Shown: positions 41,984 through 50,808, numbered from the stretch's first letter. The stretch is 64,000 nt of DNA from Sorangium cellulosum (GCF_002950945.1 NZ_CP012673.1:3286001-3350000), one strand, 5' to 3'. A program made the numbers and translations. Notes: generated from the sequence alone by a model not told the origin.

Positions 41984-42631
41984 TCAGGGAGAGGTCGGCT
42001 CGAAATCGAGCGGGTTGCTGGGCGCGCCCTCGTGCAGGACGCCGTTGCCGAACCAGTAGACGAAGCGGGGCTGCAGCTCGCCGTCGAGGTAGGCCTCGAG
42101 CCGGACCACGGCGCCCTCCGTCGTGGTGAACGTCATCGCGTCGATGTCCGCGCCCGTCTCGGCGTGGAGGTAAGCGATGCCCTCGTCGGCCAGGCGCGTC
42201 GCGTCCGTCTTCTCGAGCTCGACCCCCGTGATGTCGAACAGCTCGGACGAGGTGTCCACGGAGGCGTAGAGGTCGAAGCTGCAGACGACCTTCGAGGTGT
42301 TCGTGTCGCAGGTCGTCCAGAGCGTCCACGTCCCGCCGGCCGCGTACTCGACGAAGATGCCGACGCCCTCGCCCGGCTCGCTCTCCACGACCGCGTCCGT
42401 GTCGATCGCGACGAGCAGCGGATCCTCGGAAGGCTCCTGGGATCCGTCGTCGGTCGCGCCGCCCTGATCGTCGTGGCCGTCGTCGTCATAGACGTCGCCG
42501 TGGTGGTCGCGGTCGTGGTGGCCGTCGCCGTCGACGACGATGCAGCCACCCAGGGCGAGTGGCGCGGCGGTGAGAAGGAACGACCACAGGCCCAGTGAAC
42601 GAACCTTCACAAAGTCGGCGAAACAAGTCAT
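41984..42631 (-). CDS. lipoprotein with His/Asp-rich segment
   Basis: 215 residues from ATG 42631 (AGGAG 8 nt upstream). Lipobox LALGGCIV near residue 29. It is followed by a stretch of alternating His and Asp (DGDGHHDRDHHGDVYDDDGH), a plausible but unproven metal-binding linker. Then comes a single beta-rich domain with three Cys (CDTNTSKVVC nearby, likely disulfide). No family recognised. It is upstream of nothing on its strand within 60 bp; the next minus-strand gene (DUF6600) ends 43 bp upstream of its start, so they may be one transcript. Confidence 0.6.
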   Translation of the reverse strand: MTCFADFVKVRSLGLWSFLLTAAPLALGGCIVVDGDGHHDRDHHGDVYDDDGHDDQGGATDDGSQEPSEDPLLVAIDTDAVVESEPGEGVGIFVEYAAGGTWTLWTTCDTNTSKVVCSFDLYASVDTSSELFDITGVELEKTDATRLADEGIAYLHAETGADIDAMTFTTTEGAVVRLEAYLDGELQPRFVYWFGNGVLHEGAPSNPLDFEPTSP

Positions 42632-42674
42632 CGCTTCTGCTCCTGCTCGTGGGCGTCGCAAGACGTGGACCAAG

Positions 42675-44255
42675 CTATCTACGCGGACGACCCGGCGACG
42701 GCGCCGCCCTTACCGGCGAGGGGCTCGAGGGGAGCTGGATCCGGGGGCGCGGCGCAGGCGATACGCTCGGGAGGGCGCGCGGCCTCGCGACCGGGGCGCT
42801 CAGCTGCGGCGCGGGCACGGCGCGCGGCGGCGGCTGCGACTCGCGCTGGACGGCGCGCGGCGCGGGGGCGACCCGCGGTGCAGGGGCGACCCGCGGGGCA
42901 GGGGAAATGCGCGGGGCCGGCGAGACCCGCGGCGCGGGGAGGCCGCGCGGCGCCGGCGAAACCCGCGGCGCGGGAACCGCGTGCGGCGCCGGGGAGACCC
43001 GCGGCTCGGGCGGCGTGGTGAGCGTCCGCGGAGCGCGGCGCGGCGCGCTCACGCCGGCACGGGGCAGGGCGCCCGTGTCAGGCAGGCGGCGCGGCGGGCC
43101 ATCGGGCCTGGCGATGCCGGAAGGCTCCCGGCCGTCGGGGGTCCTCGGCGCGCGCAGCGAGGGCGCCTCGCGCCGCCCGCCGCCCGCGGGGGCGGAGGGC
43201 GCCGCCAGCGGGCGGGGAGGCGTGTTCGCGAGGTTCACCCGCGGCGGCGTGGTGCTCTTGCGCGCGTAAGCGAGGGCGCGAGGATCCGGCCGGCCGCGGT
43301 GCTTCGGCGCCGACGATTCGGGGACGCCGGCCTCGGCGAGCGACGGTGACGCAGGGCGGTAGCCGCCGGGACGGAGGCCGTGCGACGAGCTCGAGCGCGG
43401 GTCGCGCCCCGCGCCTTGCGGGCGCACGTCGGCGCGCCCGGGCCTGCCCGTCGGGCGCGCCGGCCGGTACGTGTGCGAGTGCGCCGCGATGCGCCGGACG
43501 ATGTGGCGATCGCGGATGATGTGCGTGTGGACGTGGCGGTGGAACACGTGCGTCGTCGGGCAGAAGACGTACGCCGCCGGGGGGACCGTCCAGAGTGAGA
43601 CCGCGACGCCGCCGGTCCAGTAGTACGTGGGCGGCATCGGGGCCCAGCCCACGTAGCCGTAGTCGCCGACGCGCCACACGACCCAGGCCGGGGCATACAC
43701 ACGGCCCGGGATCCAGGCCCAGCCGTGCGCGGCGACCCAGACCCACCGGCCGTAGTGGAAGGGGATATGGCCCCAGGAGTAGTCGCTGACCCAGAGCCAC
43801 TCGCCCTCCTCGGTCATCGACCAGTGCCCCGCGGTCTGGTACGGCGCGAAATCGGGGCCGACGACCACCGCGGAGGGCACCCACACCCGGCCGTAGCTCG
43901 GGTCGTCGATCCAGGTGCCGTAAGGGGCGAGCGGCTCCTGGAACTCGATCAGGGCGCTCGGGTCGGTGTCCTCGTACTCGTCGACCGAGACCTCCGCGCT
44001 CACGCCGACCTCGACGTCCACCTGCCGGGTCTCGGCCGGCTGTGAAGGCGCGGTCTCACCGGCCGCGGCAGGGCCGTCGGTCGTGTAGCCCTGGGGGAGC
44101 CCCTGGGCGGCGCCGGACCGCGGCAGCGCGAGCAGCGCGGCGAGCAGCGGCAGCACGCGCCCGAGCCGGCGGAGGCGGCTCCGGTTGAGGTCGGACGCCC
44201 CGGCCGGCGCTGGGCGCGAAAGGGAAGCGGTCAGCGGAGGAGACATCGGCAGCAT
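42675..44255 (-). CDS. DUF6600-type secreted protein with Pro/Arg-rich tail
   Basis: 526 residues; ATG 44255 has GAGAAGGA 6 nt upstream. Signal peptide LLAALLALPRSGAAQG ends near residue 51. Residues about 105-235 are rich in Trp, Tyr and Gly in short repeats: YGTWIDDPSYGRVWVPS, GEWLWVSDYSWGHIPFHYGR and WAWIPGRVYAPAWV. This is the signature of DUF6600 exported proteins. Then a His-rich part (FHRHVHTHIIRDRHIV) and a long tail of Pro/Arg/Ala repeats (RVSPAPR, RVAPAPR, VPAPR). Function unknown; an envelope role is suggested by the family. Two 31-bp direct repeats lie 110-192 bp upstream. Confidence 0.78.
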   Translation of the reverse strand: MLPMSPPLTASLSRPAPAGASDLNRSRLRRLGRVLPLLAALLALPRSGAAQGLPQGYTTDGPAAAGETAPSQPAETRQVDVEVGVSAEVSVDEYEDTDPSALIEFQEPLAPYGTWIDDPSYGRVWVPSAVVVGPDFAPYQTAGHWSMTEEGEWLWVSDYSWGHIPFHYGRWVWVAAHGWAWIPGRVYAPAWVVWRVGDYGYVGWAPMPPTYYWTGGVAVSLWTVPPAAYVFCPTTHVFHRHVHTHIIRDRHIVRRIAAHSHTYRPARPTGRPGRADVRPQGAGRDPRSSSSHGLRPGGYRPASPSLAEAGVPESSAPKHRGRPDPRALAYARKSTTPPRVNLANTPPRPLAAPSAPAGGGRREAPSLRAPRTPDGREPSGIARPDGPPRRLPDTGALPRAGVSAPRRAPRTLTTPPEPRVSPAPHAVPAPRVSPAPRGLPAPRVSPAPRISPAPRVAPAPRVAPAPRAVQRESQPPPRAVPAPQLSAPVARPRALPSVSPAPRPRIQLPSSPSPVRAAPSPGRPRR

Positions 44256-44364
44256 GATGGGTCCTTCTCGGTGTGGATGCCAGGGAGAGGTCGCGCTGGC
44301 TTCCCGGCTTCAGTGCAAGCGGCGTTCCGGTGCTCCGCTCGCGGGCGCCGCGCGGCGTGTGATG

Positions 44365-44447
44365 TTTGACGTGACGCGCCGCATTTCCCTTCGACGTACC
44401 GCGGCGCGCGTGACGTTTTGACATGGCGCGCCGCGCATCCCTTGGAC
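44365..44447. repeat. pair of 31-bp direct repeats upstream of the DUF6600 gene
   Basis: 44365-44395 and 44417-44447 agree at 25 of 31 positions. Both begin TTTGAC, have CGCGCCGC in the middle and end CCCTT(C/G)GAC; period 52 bp. They lie 110-192 bp upstream of ATG 44255 and just past the stop of the next gene. They may be regulator sites. Confidence 0.5.
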
Positions 44448-44517
44448 TCGACTGGACTCGACCGCGGCGCGGCGCCGCCCGTGCGCGCCGCGCGATCGGT
44501 GCGATTGGTGCGATCCG

Positions 44518-47500
44518 TCAGTCGATGTCGCCGTCGTCGAGCGCCGGAGTGTCCTCGCCGGTCCCGGACGGGGCAGCCCTCGGGGGGAGCGCGACCGGCA
44601 GCTTCGGCAGGAGCGAGAGCCGGGCGTGCGCGTCGGCCAGCTTGCGATCGGCCTCGCGCAGGCGGCGGTTCAGCACCCGGATCACGGCGTCGGCGATCTC
44701 GGCCGTCTCCCGGACCGCCTCGCGGAAGTCCTCGGCCGAGACGCGGAGCAGCTCGGCGTCGTCGATGACCACGGCGGTGGAGGCGCGCGGCTCGCTGTCG
44801 AACAGCGACATCTCGCCGAAGACGTCGTTCGCTCCGAGGCGGGCGATCTCGCGGCCGTCGAGCGTGAGGCTCACCTCGCCGGAGATGATCGAGTAGAGCG
44901 CGCCGCCGGGCTCGCCCTGGCGGAAGATCACGTCGCCCTTCATGAGCGAGACCACGAGCGCGCCGCGCGCCAGCGCCACGAGGTCGTCGCCGGCCACGCG
45001 CGAGAAAAGCGGGACGCGCTGGAGGAACAGGATCTTCTCGATCGTGGTGTACATCTCGTCCTCGGGATCGATGCCGGTGCCGCCGGTGACCGCCCAGTAT
45101 CGTGCGAAACGGGCCACCGCGGGGTCGTCGTCGGACCCCAAAGCGGTCAGGCGCTCGCGGGCGCCCGGCGGCGACGTCACGGCGATGGCGAGCGCGGCGG
45201 CCTCGCGCACGAGCGGGTCGGGATCGTACGTCGCGGCGAGCGCGTCCTCGGCGGCGCCGGCGATCGCGTGCTCCGCGACGGCGTTGAGCGCGAGCGCGGC
45301 GCCGTAGGGATCGCCCCGGGCGATCTCGCGGCGGATCCAGGCGACGGTGCCGGCCTCGGGGGGCATGGGCCTCGGGGGGAAGGCGGCGTAGAGCTCGAGC
45401 AGGCGCTCGACGAGGGCGACGAGGCGCTCGCGCAGCCGGCGCTCGAGCAGCGACTCGAGCACCTCGAACGCGTTCGCCCGGAGCGCGGGATCGGGGTCGA
45501 AGACGTGCGTGCGCACGAGGGCGACGACCTCGCGCGGGTAGGCGAGCTCGCACAGGCGGAGCACGCGGATGAGCCCCTTGCGGAGCCGGCGGAGCTGGTG
45601 CTGGTCGAGCAGCGGGCCGGCGACGCGGGGGCGCACCGCGATGTACGCCTCGCGCGTGCGGACGTGATCGACGGTCTCGTCGTCGATGCAGGCGCGGACG
45701 AGGCGGAGCGGGGCCGGCGGCGCGTTCAGCGCGAGGCGCAGGCGCGAGGCGGACGCGAGCACCTTCTGGCGGAGGGGCTCGTCCGGGTGGTCGATCCGGG
45801 CGAGCAGGGCGTCGAGCGCGCCGCGGCTGCGGAGGCGCGCGAGCACCCGGGGGATGGCGAGCCGCGCGGCGTGCGGGGTGGCGTCGTCGTCGAGGCGCGC
45901 GGCGAGCTCGGGGATGGCGTCCTCGCCGAGCGCCTCGATGGCCCGGGCAGCGGCCGGGGCGAGGGCGCGCTCGGCGAGCGCGTCGGCGAGCAGCGGGAGC
46001 AGGCGCGGATCGGCGACGTTCGAGGAGGCGCGCACGGCCTCGCGGCGCACGGCGGGGTCGGGGTCGCCGATGAGCCGGGCGAGGGCGCGCTGGAGCGACG
46101 CGTGGCCGACGAGGCCGAGGATGCGGGCGGCCGCGGCGCGGTCGCGCGGCGACGGGCTGTCGAGCAGGGCGCGCAGCCGCGGCGCGCCCTCGAGCATGCC
46201 GTCGAGGCCGCAGTAGCGGAGGAGCGCCGCGACGGCGGCGACCCGGAGCGCCTCGTCGCGGGGCGACGGGCCGTCGGGCGGCTCCGGGCCGTCGGGCGGC
46301 TCCGGCGAGGCGCCGCGGGCGGGGGCGCCGTCGCCGGCCAGCACGAGCAGCTCGTCGTGGGCGTCCTCCCGGAGGAGCGCGGCGAGGGCCTCGACGGCGG
46401 CGACGCGGACGGCGGTGTTCCGGTCGCGGAGCGCGGCGCGCGCGATCTCGGCGCCGTCGTCGTGCTGGAGCTCGGCGGCGAGGCGCACGGCGAGGGCGCG
46501 CACCCGGGACGAGCCGTGGCGCGCGAGCGCGGGCACGGCCTCGCGCACGAGCCCGGGATCGTGCGGCCGGAGCTGGTCGACCGCGAAGAGCACCTGGGTG
46601 ACGGCGCGGCTGTAGAGCGCCTCCTGGAGGACCACGCGCGTCTGCGGGCCGTACGCGCCGAAGGCGACGCTCTCGGCGTCGAGCTGGCGGCGCATCAGCG
46701 TGCGGCGCATGGCGTCGAAGTAGCCGCGCCGCGCGAGCGGGATGAGGGCGATGGTGGCGATGCAGAGCGGGAGGGAGTAGAGGCCGATCAGCGCGGCGTC
46801 GCCGACGAGCGCGGGGCCGGCCGCGGCGGTGGGGGCGAGGGCGAGCAGGACCAGGGCGCCGAGGCCGTAGCCGAGGGGCTTGGCGATCGCGGACACGAGC
46901 GTGCGCACCCGCTCCCGGAGCGCCGGCGGGAACGGGAAGAAGAGCAGCTGCATGGTGGCGTCGTGCAGCGTGAACTGGAGCGCGTTGTCGCTGACCTTGA
47001 GGATCGCGGCGAAGGCGAGGGAGGGGCTCGCGAGCAGCGCGGCGGTGCTCGCGGTGAACGCGGCCGGCATGGCGAGCAGCCCGCCGAGCACGCCGTGGCG
47101 CCGGAGGACCTGCGGCGTGACGCCGAGCTGCACGACGAGGCCGATCACGCCGACGGCGCCGTAGAGGAAGCCCATGAACCGGGCGAGGTCGTCGCGGCCG
47201 GGGTAGGCGGTGAGGGCGATCGCCTTGAACTGGTAGTCGCCGATCGTGAGGACGGTGAAGAGGAGGAGGGTGAACAGCGCGAGCGTGAGCGCGTAGGGCG
47301 AGCGCCAGACGGCCGCGCGCGGGAGGCGCGTCTGGAGGAGGACGTCGTCGCCGGACGGGGGCCGCTCGAGCGGGTGCCGGCGCGCGAGCCGGAGGGTGAG
47401 CGCGGCCATGGCGAGCAGCGCCGCGATGAGCACGAGGAGGAGGTTCTCGGTGCCGATCCACGTGACGATGCCGCCCGTGGCGAAGCCGCAGGCGACGGTG

Positions 47501-48201
47501 CCGACGACGCGGCCGGTGCCGATCAGGCCGAAGAGGCGCTTGGCGCTGCGGGGGTCGTGCAGGTCCTGGGCCATGGCCCAGACGAGGACGGCGGTGAAGT
47601 TCGCGATGATCTCGGACCAGACGTAGAAGACGAGGTAAGCGGCGCGCACCTCCTGGCCGATGAGGACGCGCAGCAGCGCGAAGGTGGCCGCGCTGAAGAG
47701 GGCGAAGGCGACGCACAGGCGGGCGCGCGAGAGGCGGCCGGCGACGAGGTTGTAGACGAGCGCGGCGGCGGCGGAGGCGACGCCGTACACGATCCACATC
47801 GGCGCGATCCAGGTGACGGGGAACCTGGTCAGGAACAGGGCGTCGCGGGCGGTGCGGCCGACGACGAGGATGAGGGCGGCGAGGAAGAGCAGGCAGAAGA
47901 GCAGCGCGGTCCGGTGCAGCTCGGCGCGGGTGAGGGTGACGCCGAAGACGACGGTGTCGGCGCCGGCGGCAGGCGCGGCGCCGCCCGGCGGCAGGCGGCT
48001 GGACCGCATCGACGGCGAGGCCGGGCGCGCCGAGGTCGAGACCGGGCGCGCCGACGGCAAGGCCGGGCGCGTGGAGGAGGCGGGCCGCGACGCCGGCGCG
48101 CCGTCCGGGCGGACGCTGGGCTGTCCCGGTCGTGTGGTCTCCGGGGCGGAGGCGCGCTCCCTGGCGCTCGGCTTCCGCGGAGCGGCGTCGGATGGATCCA
48201 C
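44518..48201 (-). CDS. Npt1/Npt2-type nucleotide translocase fused to HEAT repeats and a cNMP-binding domain
   Basis: 1227 residues from GTG 48201 (TAGGGT 8 nt upstream; the frame is open to 48579 but without coding bias). Order: about 75 disordered Arg/Pro/Ser residues; about twelve transmembrane helices at roughly 85-510 in an MFS-like arrangement of the ATP:ADP antiporter (Npt/Tlc) family (ARDALFLTRFPVTWIAPMWI, KRLFGLIGTGRVVG, LHDATMQLLFFPFP); HEAT repeats at about 530-1050 (short Ala/Leu/Arg helical pairs such as DPDPAVRREAVRASS); a cyclic-nucleotide-binding domain at about 1070-1190 (FRQGEPGGALYSIISGEVSL, FGEMSLFDSEPRASTAVV, with the Glu and Arg of the phosphate-binding cassette). Free-living deltaproteobacteria have such fusions; transport of ATP/ADP is not certain. 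It is probably gated by a cyclic nucleotide. Confidence 0.82.
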   Translation of the reverse strand: MDPSDAAPRKPSARERASAPETTRPGQPSVRPDGAPASRPASSTRPALPSARPVSTSARPASPSMRSSRLPPGGAAPAAGADTVVFGVTLTRAELHRTALLFCLLFLAALILVVGRTARDALFLTRFPVTWIAPMWIVYGVASAAAALVYNLVAGRLSRARLCVAFALFSAATFALLRVLIGQEVRAAYLVFYVWSEIIANFTAVLVWAMAQDLHDPRSAKRLFGLIGTGRVVGTVACGFATGGIVTWIGTENLLLVLIAALLAMAALTLRLARRHPLERPPSGDDVLLQTRLPRAAVWRSPYALTLALFTLLLFTVLTIGDYQFKAIALTAYPGRDDLARFMGFLYGAVGVIGLVVQLGVTPQVLRRHGVLGGLLAMPAAFTASTAALLASPSLAFAAILKVSDNALQFTLHDATMQLLFFPFPPALRERVRTLVSAIAKPLGYGLGALVLLALAPTAAAGPALVGDAALIGLYSLPLCIATIALIPLARRGYFDAMRRTLMRRQLDAESVAFGAYGPQTRVVLQEALYSRAVTQVLFAVDQLRPHDPGLVREAVPALARHGSSRVRALAVRLAAELQHDDGAEIARAALRDRNTAVRVAAVEALAALLREDAHDELLVLAGDGAPARGASPEPPDGPEPPDGPSPRDEALRVAAVAALLRYCGLDGMLEGAPRLRALLDSPSPRDRAAAARILGLVGHASLQRALARLIGDPDPAVRREAVRASSNVADPRLLPLLADALAERALAPAAARAIEALGEDAIPELAARLDDDATPHAARLAIPRVLARLRSRGALDALLARIDHPDEPLRQKVLASASRLRLALNAPPAPLRLVRACIDDETVDHVRTREAYIAVRPRVAGPLLDQHQLRRLRKGLIRVLRLCELAYPREVVALVRTHVFDPDPALRANAFEVLESLLERRLRERLVALVERLLELYAAFPPRPMPPEAGTVAWIRREIARGDPYGAALALNAVAEHAIAGAAEDALAATYDPDPLVREAAALAIAVTSPPGARERLTALGSDDDPAVARFARYWAVTGGTGIDPEDEMYTTIEKILFLQRVPLFSRVAGDDLVALARGALVVSLMKGDVIFRQGEPGGALYSIISGEVSLTLDGREIARLGANDVFGEMSLFDSEPRASTAVVIDDAELLRVSAEDFREAVRETAEIADAVIRVLNRRLREADRKLADAHARLSLLPKLPVALPPRAAPSGTGEDTPALDDGDID

Positions 48202-48542
48202 TGCGTTCAACCCTAGCCGAGCTTCGCTGGACAGCGTGTACCGAGGGCCACGCGGGCGGCCGAGGGCGAGGTGCGCCGGCCGCGCGCTGCCGGGGCCGGT
48301 GGGCGACGGGCGGTGGACGACGAGAGGGGGGCGGGGGCGCGGAGGGCGACGGGGGCGGAGGGCTGCCGGGAGCGGCGGCACCTCGATGCGGGGCCGCGAC
48401 GGCGCTGACAACTTGTCAGGAACGGAGAGCGGCGCTGGCCAGCCCGTCATCCGGCGGGGGCGGTACGCGTGATTTCCCCTGACTTGAAAGGCCGTGCGAG
48501 GTATTTGCGGCGTGGTACGAGCTGTGCTGAAAGGACGCGCGC
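48202..48542. other. divergent intergenic region
   Basis: 341 bp between the translocase (leftward) and the MYXO-CTERM-like protein gene (rightward). Besides the palindrome at 48405-48419 and the TAGGGT element next to 48201, no clear signal was seen. Confidence 0.45.
48405..48419. promoter_or_regulatory. CTGACAA-C-TTGTCAG palindrome
   Basis: A perfect 7+1+7 inverted repeat. The arms begin with CTGACA/TGTCAG as in the boxes near the caspase genes, but with a longer centre, so a related but distinct regulator is possible. It is 124 bp upstream of ATG 48543 and 204 bp upstream of GTG 48201. Confidence 0.45.
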
Positions 48543-49949
48543 ATGGATAAGACAAGCTTTCTCTTCGGACCGCCTCCACGCGGGCGGCGGCTCCTCGCCC
48601 GGCTGTGCGCGGCGGCCCTCGCGTCGGCGGCGCTCGTCGGGGGCGCGGGCAGGGCCGGCGCGACGGTGACGCTCAGCACCGACATCGAGCGCACGGGGGA
48701 CCGGCGCCCGACCTCGCGGTTCCCGCTGTGGATCAGCCGTGAGGACTGCCTCACCGACAACGACCTCGTGTTCACGGTCACGCTGGCTCCGGGGACCTAC
48801 TCGCGCGGCGACATCCTGTCCGTCTGGGTGAGCGAGAGCTTAGATTGCAGGCTGGACGATGAGCGCGACACCAACGGCGACTGCATGCAGGTCGAGACCC
48901 AGTCCAATCTGGAGCCGACCATGCAGTTCCGCGTGCGCGCTGAGGACATCGCGAGAGCCCTCGGCGTGGAAGACTGCACGGACGAGGGGGCGAGCACCAG
49001 CGCGCGCCCGGTGTCGATCTACTTCCTGCGCCAGGTGTCGCCCCAGGGCGACGTCGGCCCCGAAGATTCTGCCGTTTGGACAGACACCAAGATGGACCTG
49101 CTCGGCCCGAGACCGCCGGACGACGTGACGGCGGGAAGCGGCGATACCCGGCTCATCGTCAACTACTCGCAGTCGGTGGATGACGACATGGCCGGCTATT
49201 ATTTCTATTGCGACAGCAATCTCGTGAGCTCGCCGGACCCCGGCGGGGACGGCGCAGGTGGAGGGGGTGGCGCGGGTGAAGGCGGCGCGGCCGGCGGGGG
49301 CGGCGCAGGCGGCGCGGGCGAAGGCAGCGCGGCCGGCGGGGGCGGCGCAGGCGGCGCGGGTGAAGGCGGCGCGGCCGGCGGGGGCGGCGCAGGCGGCGCG
49401 GGTGAAGGCGGCGGGGGCGGCGCAGGCGGTGCGGGCGCAGGAGCCAGGGCAGCTGGCGGGGGCGGCGCAGCTGGCGGGGGCGGCGCAGCCGGTGAGGGTG
49501 AGGCAACCAGCGGGGGGAATGACGGCGGGGGCGGCAGCTCGACGGCGGCGGGCGGCAGCTGCGGCTCGGCGCTGCTCACTCCGGGGGAGGTCCCGGACGT
49601 TTCGCTCGTCCCATGCGGCCGGGCAGGAAAGGCCAGCGCGGGTGAAGCGACAGGCCTCCAGAACGGCGTCAAGTACGCCGTGGCGGTCGCGGCTTACGAC
49701 GACATCGGCAACCCAGGCAAGCTGTCGGCGGTTGCGTGCGCGACGCCGGTGGATGTGGACAGCTTCTTCGAGCTGTACCGGGAGGCCGGGGGGCAGGCGG
49801 GAGGGGGCTTCTGCAGCGTGGCGGGACCGGTCGGTGCAGGCCGGTGGATCCCGTTGCCGCTCGGCGTCGCCGTGGCCGGCGCTGCCCTGGGGTTGTGGCG
49901 CAGAACTCGGCGGCGGCGCGCGCGCCCCTCCGCACAGGAGCATGGATGA
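48543..49949 (+). CDS. secreted Gly-rich protein with MYXO-CTERM-like anchor
   Basis: 468 residues; ATG 48543 has GAAAGGA upstream. Signal peptide LCAAALASAALVGGAGRAGA. The N-terminal domain (about 40-210) has acidic loops (CRLDDERDTNGDC) and then a segment resembling a fibronectin-type domain (PPDDVTAGSGDTRLIVNYSQ) that is interrupted by about 110 residues of Gly/Ala repeats (GGGGAGGAGEGGAA, several copies) before resuming (GLQNGVKYAVAVAAYDDIGN). The C-terminus has GGGFCSVAGPVGAG, a hydrophobic helix and RRTRRRRAR, the three parts of a MYXO-CTERM sorting signal. It should be surface-exposed. It overlaps the beta-barrel gene as ATGA, so the two are co-translated. Confidence 0.8.
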   Translation: MDKTSFLFGPPPRGRRLLARLCAAALASAALVGGAGRAGATVTLSTDIERTGDRRPTSRFPLWISREDCLTDNDLVFTVTLAPGTYSRGDILSVWVSESLDCRLDDERDTNGDCMQVETQSNLEPTMQFRVRAEDIARALGVEDCTDEGASTSARPVSIYFLRQVSPQGDVGPEDSAVWTDTKMDLLGPRPPDDVTAGSGDTRLIVNYSQSVDDDMAGYYFYCDSNLVSSPDPGGDGAGGGGGAGEGGAAGGGGAGGAGEGSAAGGGGAGGAGEGGAAGGGGAGGAGEGGGGGAGGAGAGARAAGGGGAAGGGGAAGEGEATSGGNDGGGGSSTAAGGSCGSALLTPGEVPDVSLVPCGRAGKASAGEATGLQNGVKYAVAVAAYDDIGNPGKLSAVACATPVDVDSFFELYREAGGQAGGGFCSVAGPVGAGRWIPLPLGVAVAGAALGLWRRTRRRRARPSAQEHG

Positions 49950-50743
49950 GCTTCCACTTCACTCGGATCGCCGCGGCGTGCCTTGCGGGCGGCGCGGCCC
50001 TTCTCGTCGTCAGCGCCGCCGCGGCGCAGGTGGGCTCGCCGCACAACGACTGGCGGCGGGTCAACCGGTCGAGCGTCAACGGCGGCGAGCGGTACGCCTC
50101 GCCTCAGAGCTTCGCGTTCGAGGCGCGCTTCGGCGCCTACTTCCCCGGGGTGGACGAGGAGTTCTCGGGGGGAGGGGCGGGCCCGTATGGGAGGACCTTC
50201 GGGGACGACAACCTGTTCTACTTCGGGCTGGAGCTCGACTGGCTGCCGCTGCGCATTCCTTACGTGGGGGCGATCGGCCCGGGGCTCGGGTGGGGGTACA
50301 CGTCGGCCTCGGGCAAGGGGTTCGAGGACGGCACGGAGGACAGGTCGGAAGAGGATACCTCGCTCACGGTCATGCCCATGCACCTCTCAGCAGTCCTCCG
50401 CGTCGATGAGCTGATGCGGAAGACGGGCGTTCCTGTCGTGCCGTACGCGAAAGCCGGCCTAGGCATGGGGCTGTGGTACGCCGGGAAGGCCTCCGGCGGG
50501 GACGATCAGGACGGGGTGGCGGGGGAGGGCATCACCTGGGGCACGCACCTCGCGTTCGGCGCGATGCTGGCGCTGAACTGGCTGGACCGGCGCTCCTCCG
50601 CGCAGCTCGACGAGTCGACGGGCATCAACCACACGTACCTGTTCGGCGAGTGGATGTTCGCGAACCTGGACGGGCTTGGCTCGCGACCGCAGATGCACGT
50701 CGGCTCGTCGACGTGGGTCCTCGGCCTGGCGCTCGATATGTGA
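49946..50743 (+). CDS. outer-membrane beta-barrel protein (MXAN_2562-like)
   Basis: 265 residues, ATG 49946 overlapping the previous stop as ATGA with AGGAG just upstream. Signal peptide IAAACLAGGAALLVVSAAAAQ. The body has alternating aromatic and small residues in strand-like stretches (SFAFEARFGAYFPGVD, LFYFGLELDWLPLRIPYVG, VPYAKAGLGMGLWYAG) separated by acidic and Gly loops, and it ends with a hydrophobic strand (STWVLGLALDM) that closes the barrel. It matches the MXAN_2562 family of myxobacterial outer-membrane proteins. It is probably a partner of the surface protein encoded just upstream. Confidence 0.75.
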   Translation: MSFHFTRIAAACLAGGAALLVVSAAAAQVGSPHNDWRRVNRSSVNGGERYASPQSFAFEARFGAYFPGVDEEFSGGGAGPYGRTFGDDNLFYFGLELDWLPLRIPYVGAIGPGLGWGYTSASGKGFEDGTEDRSEEDTSLTVMPMHLSAVLRVDELMRKTGVPVVPYAKAGLGMGLWYAGKASGGDDQDGVAGEGITWGTHLAFGAMLALNWLDRRSSAQLDESTGINHTYLFGEWMFANLDGLGSRPQMHVGSSTWVLGLALDM

Positions 50744-50753
50744 GGTGACGCGC

Positions 50754-50788
50754 GGCGCTGGCGCCCCGGGGGGAGCGGCGCCAGCGCC
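50754..50788. terminator. bidirectional hairpin between convergent genes
   Basis: GGCGCTGGCGCC (50754-50765) and its exact reverse complement (50777-50788) form a 12-bp stem with an 11-nt loop, between the stops of the beta-barrel and PDZ genes. No T-run. Confidence 0.65.
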
Positions 50789-50808
50789 TGGGTGGGGCGG
50801 CGCTGGCC

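Noticed and set aside
44626..48216. About 1200-codon plus-strand frame opposite the translocase
   Set aside because: Low-complexity Arg/Gly/Glu product with no domain, complementary to a recognisable protein.
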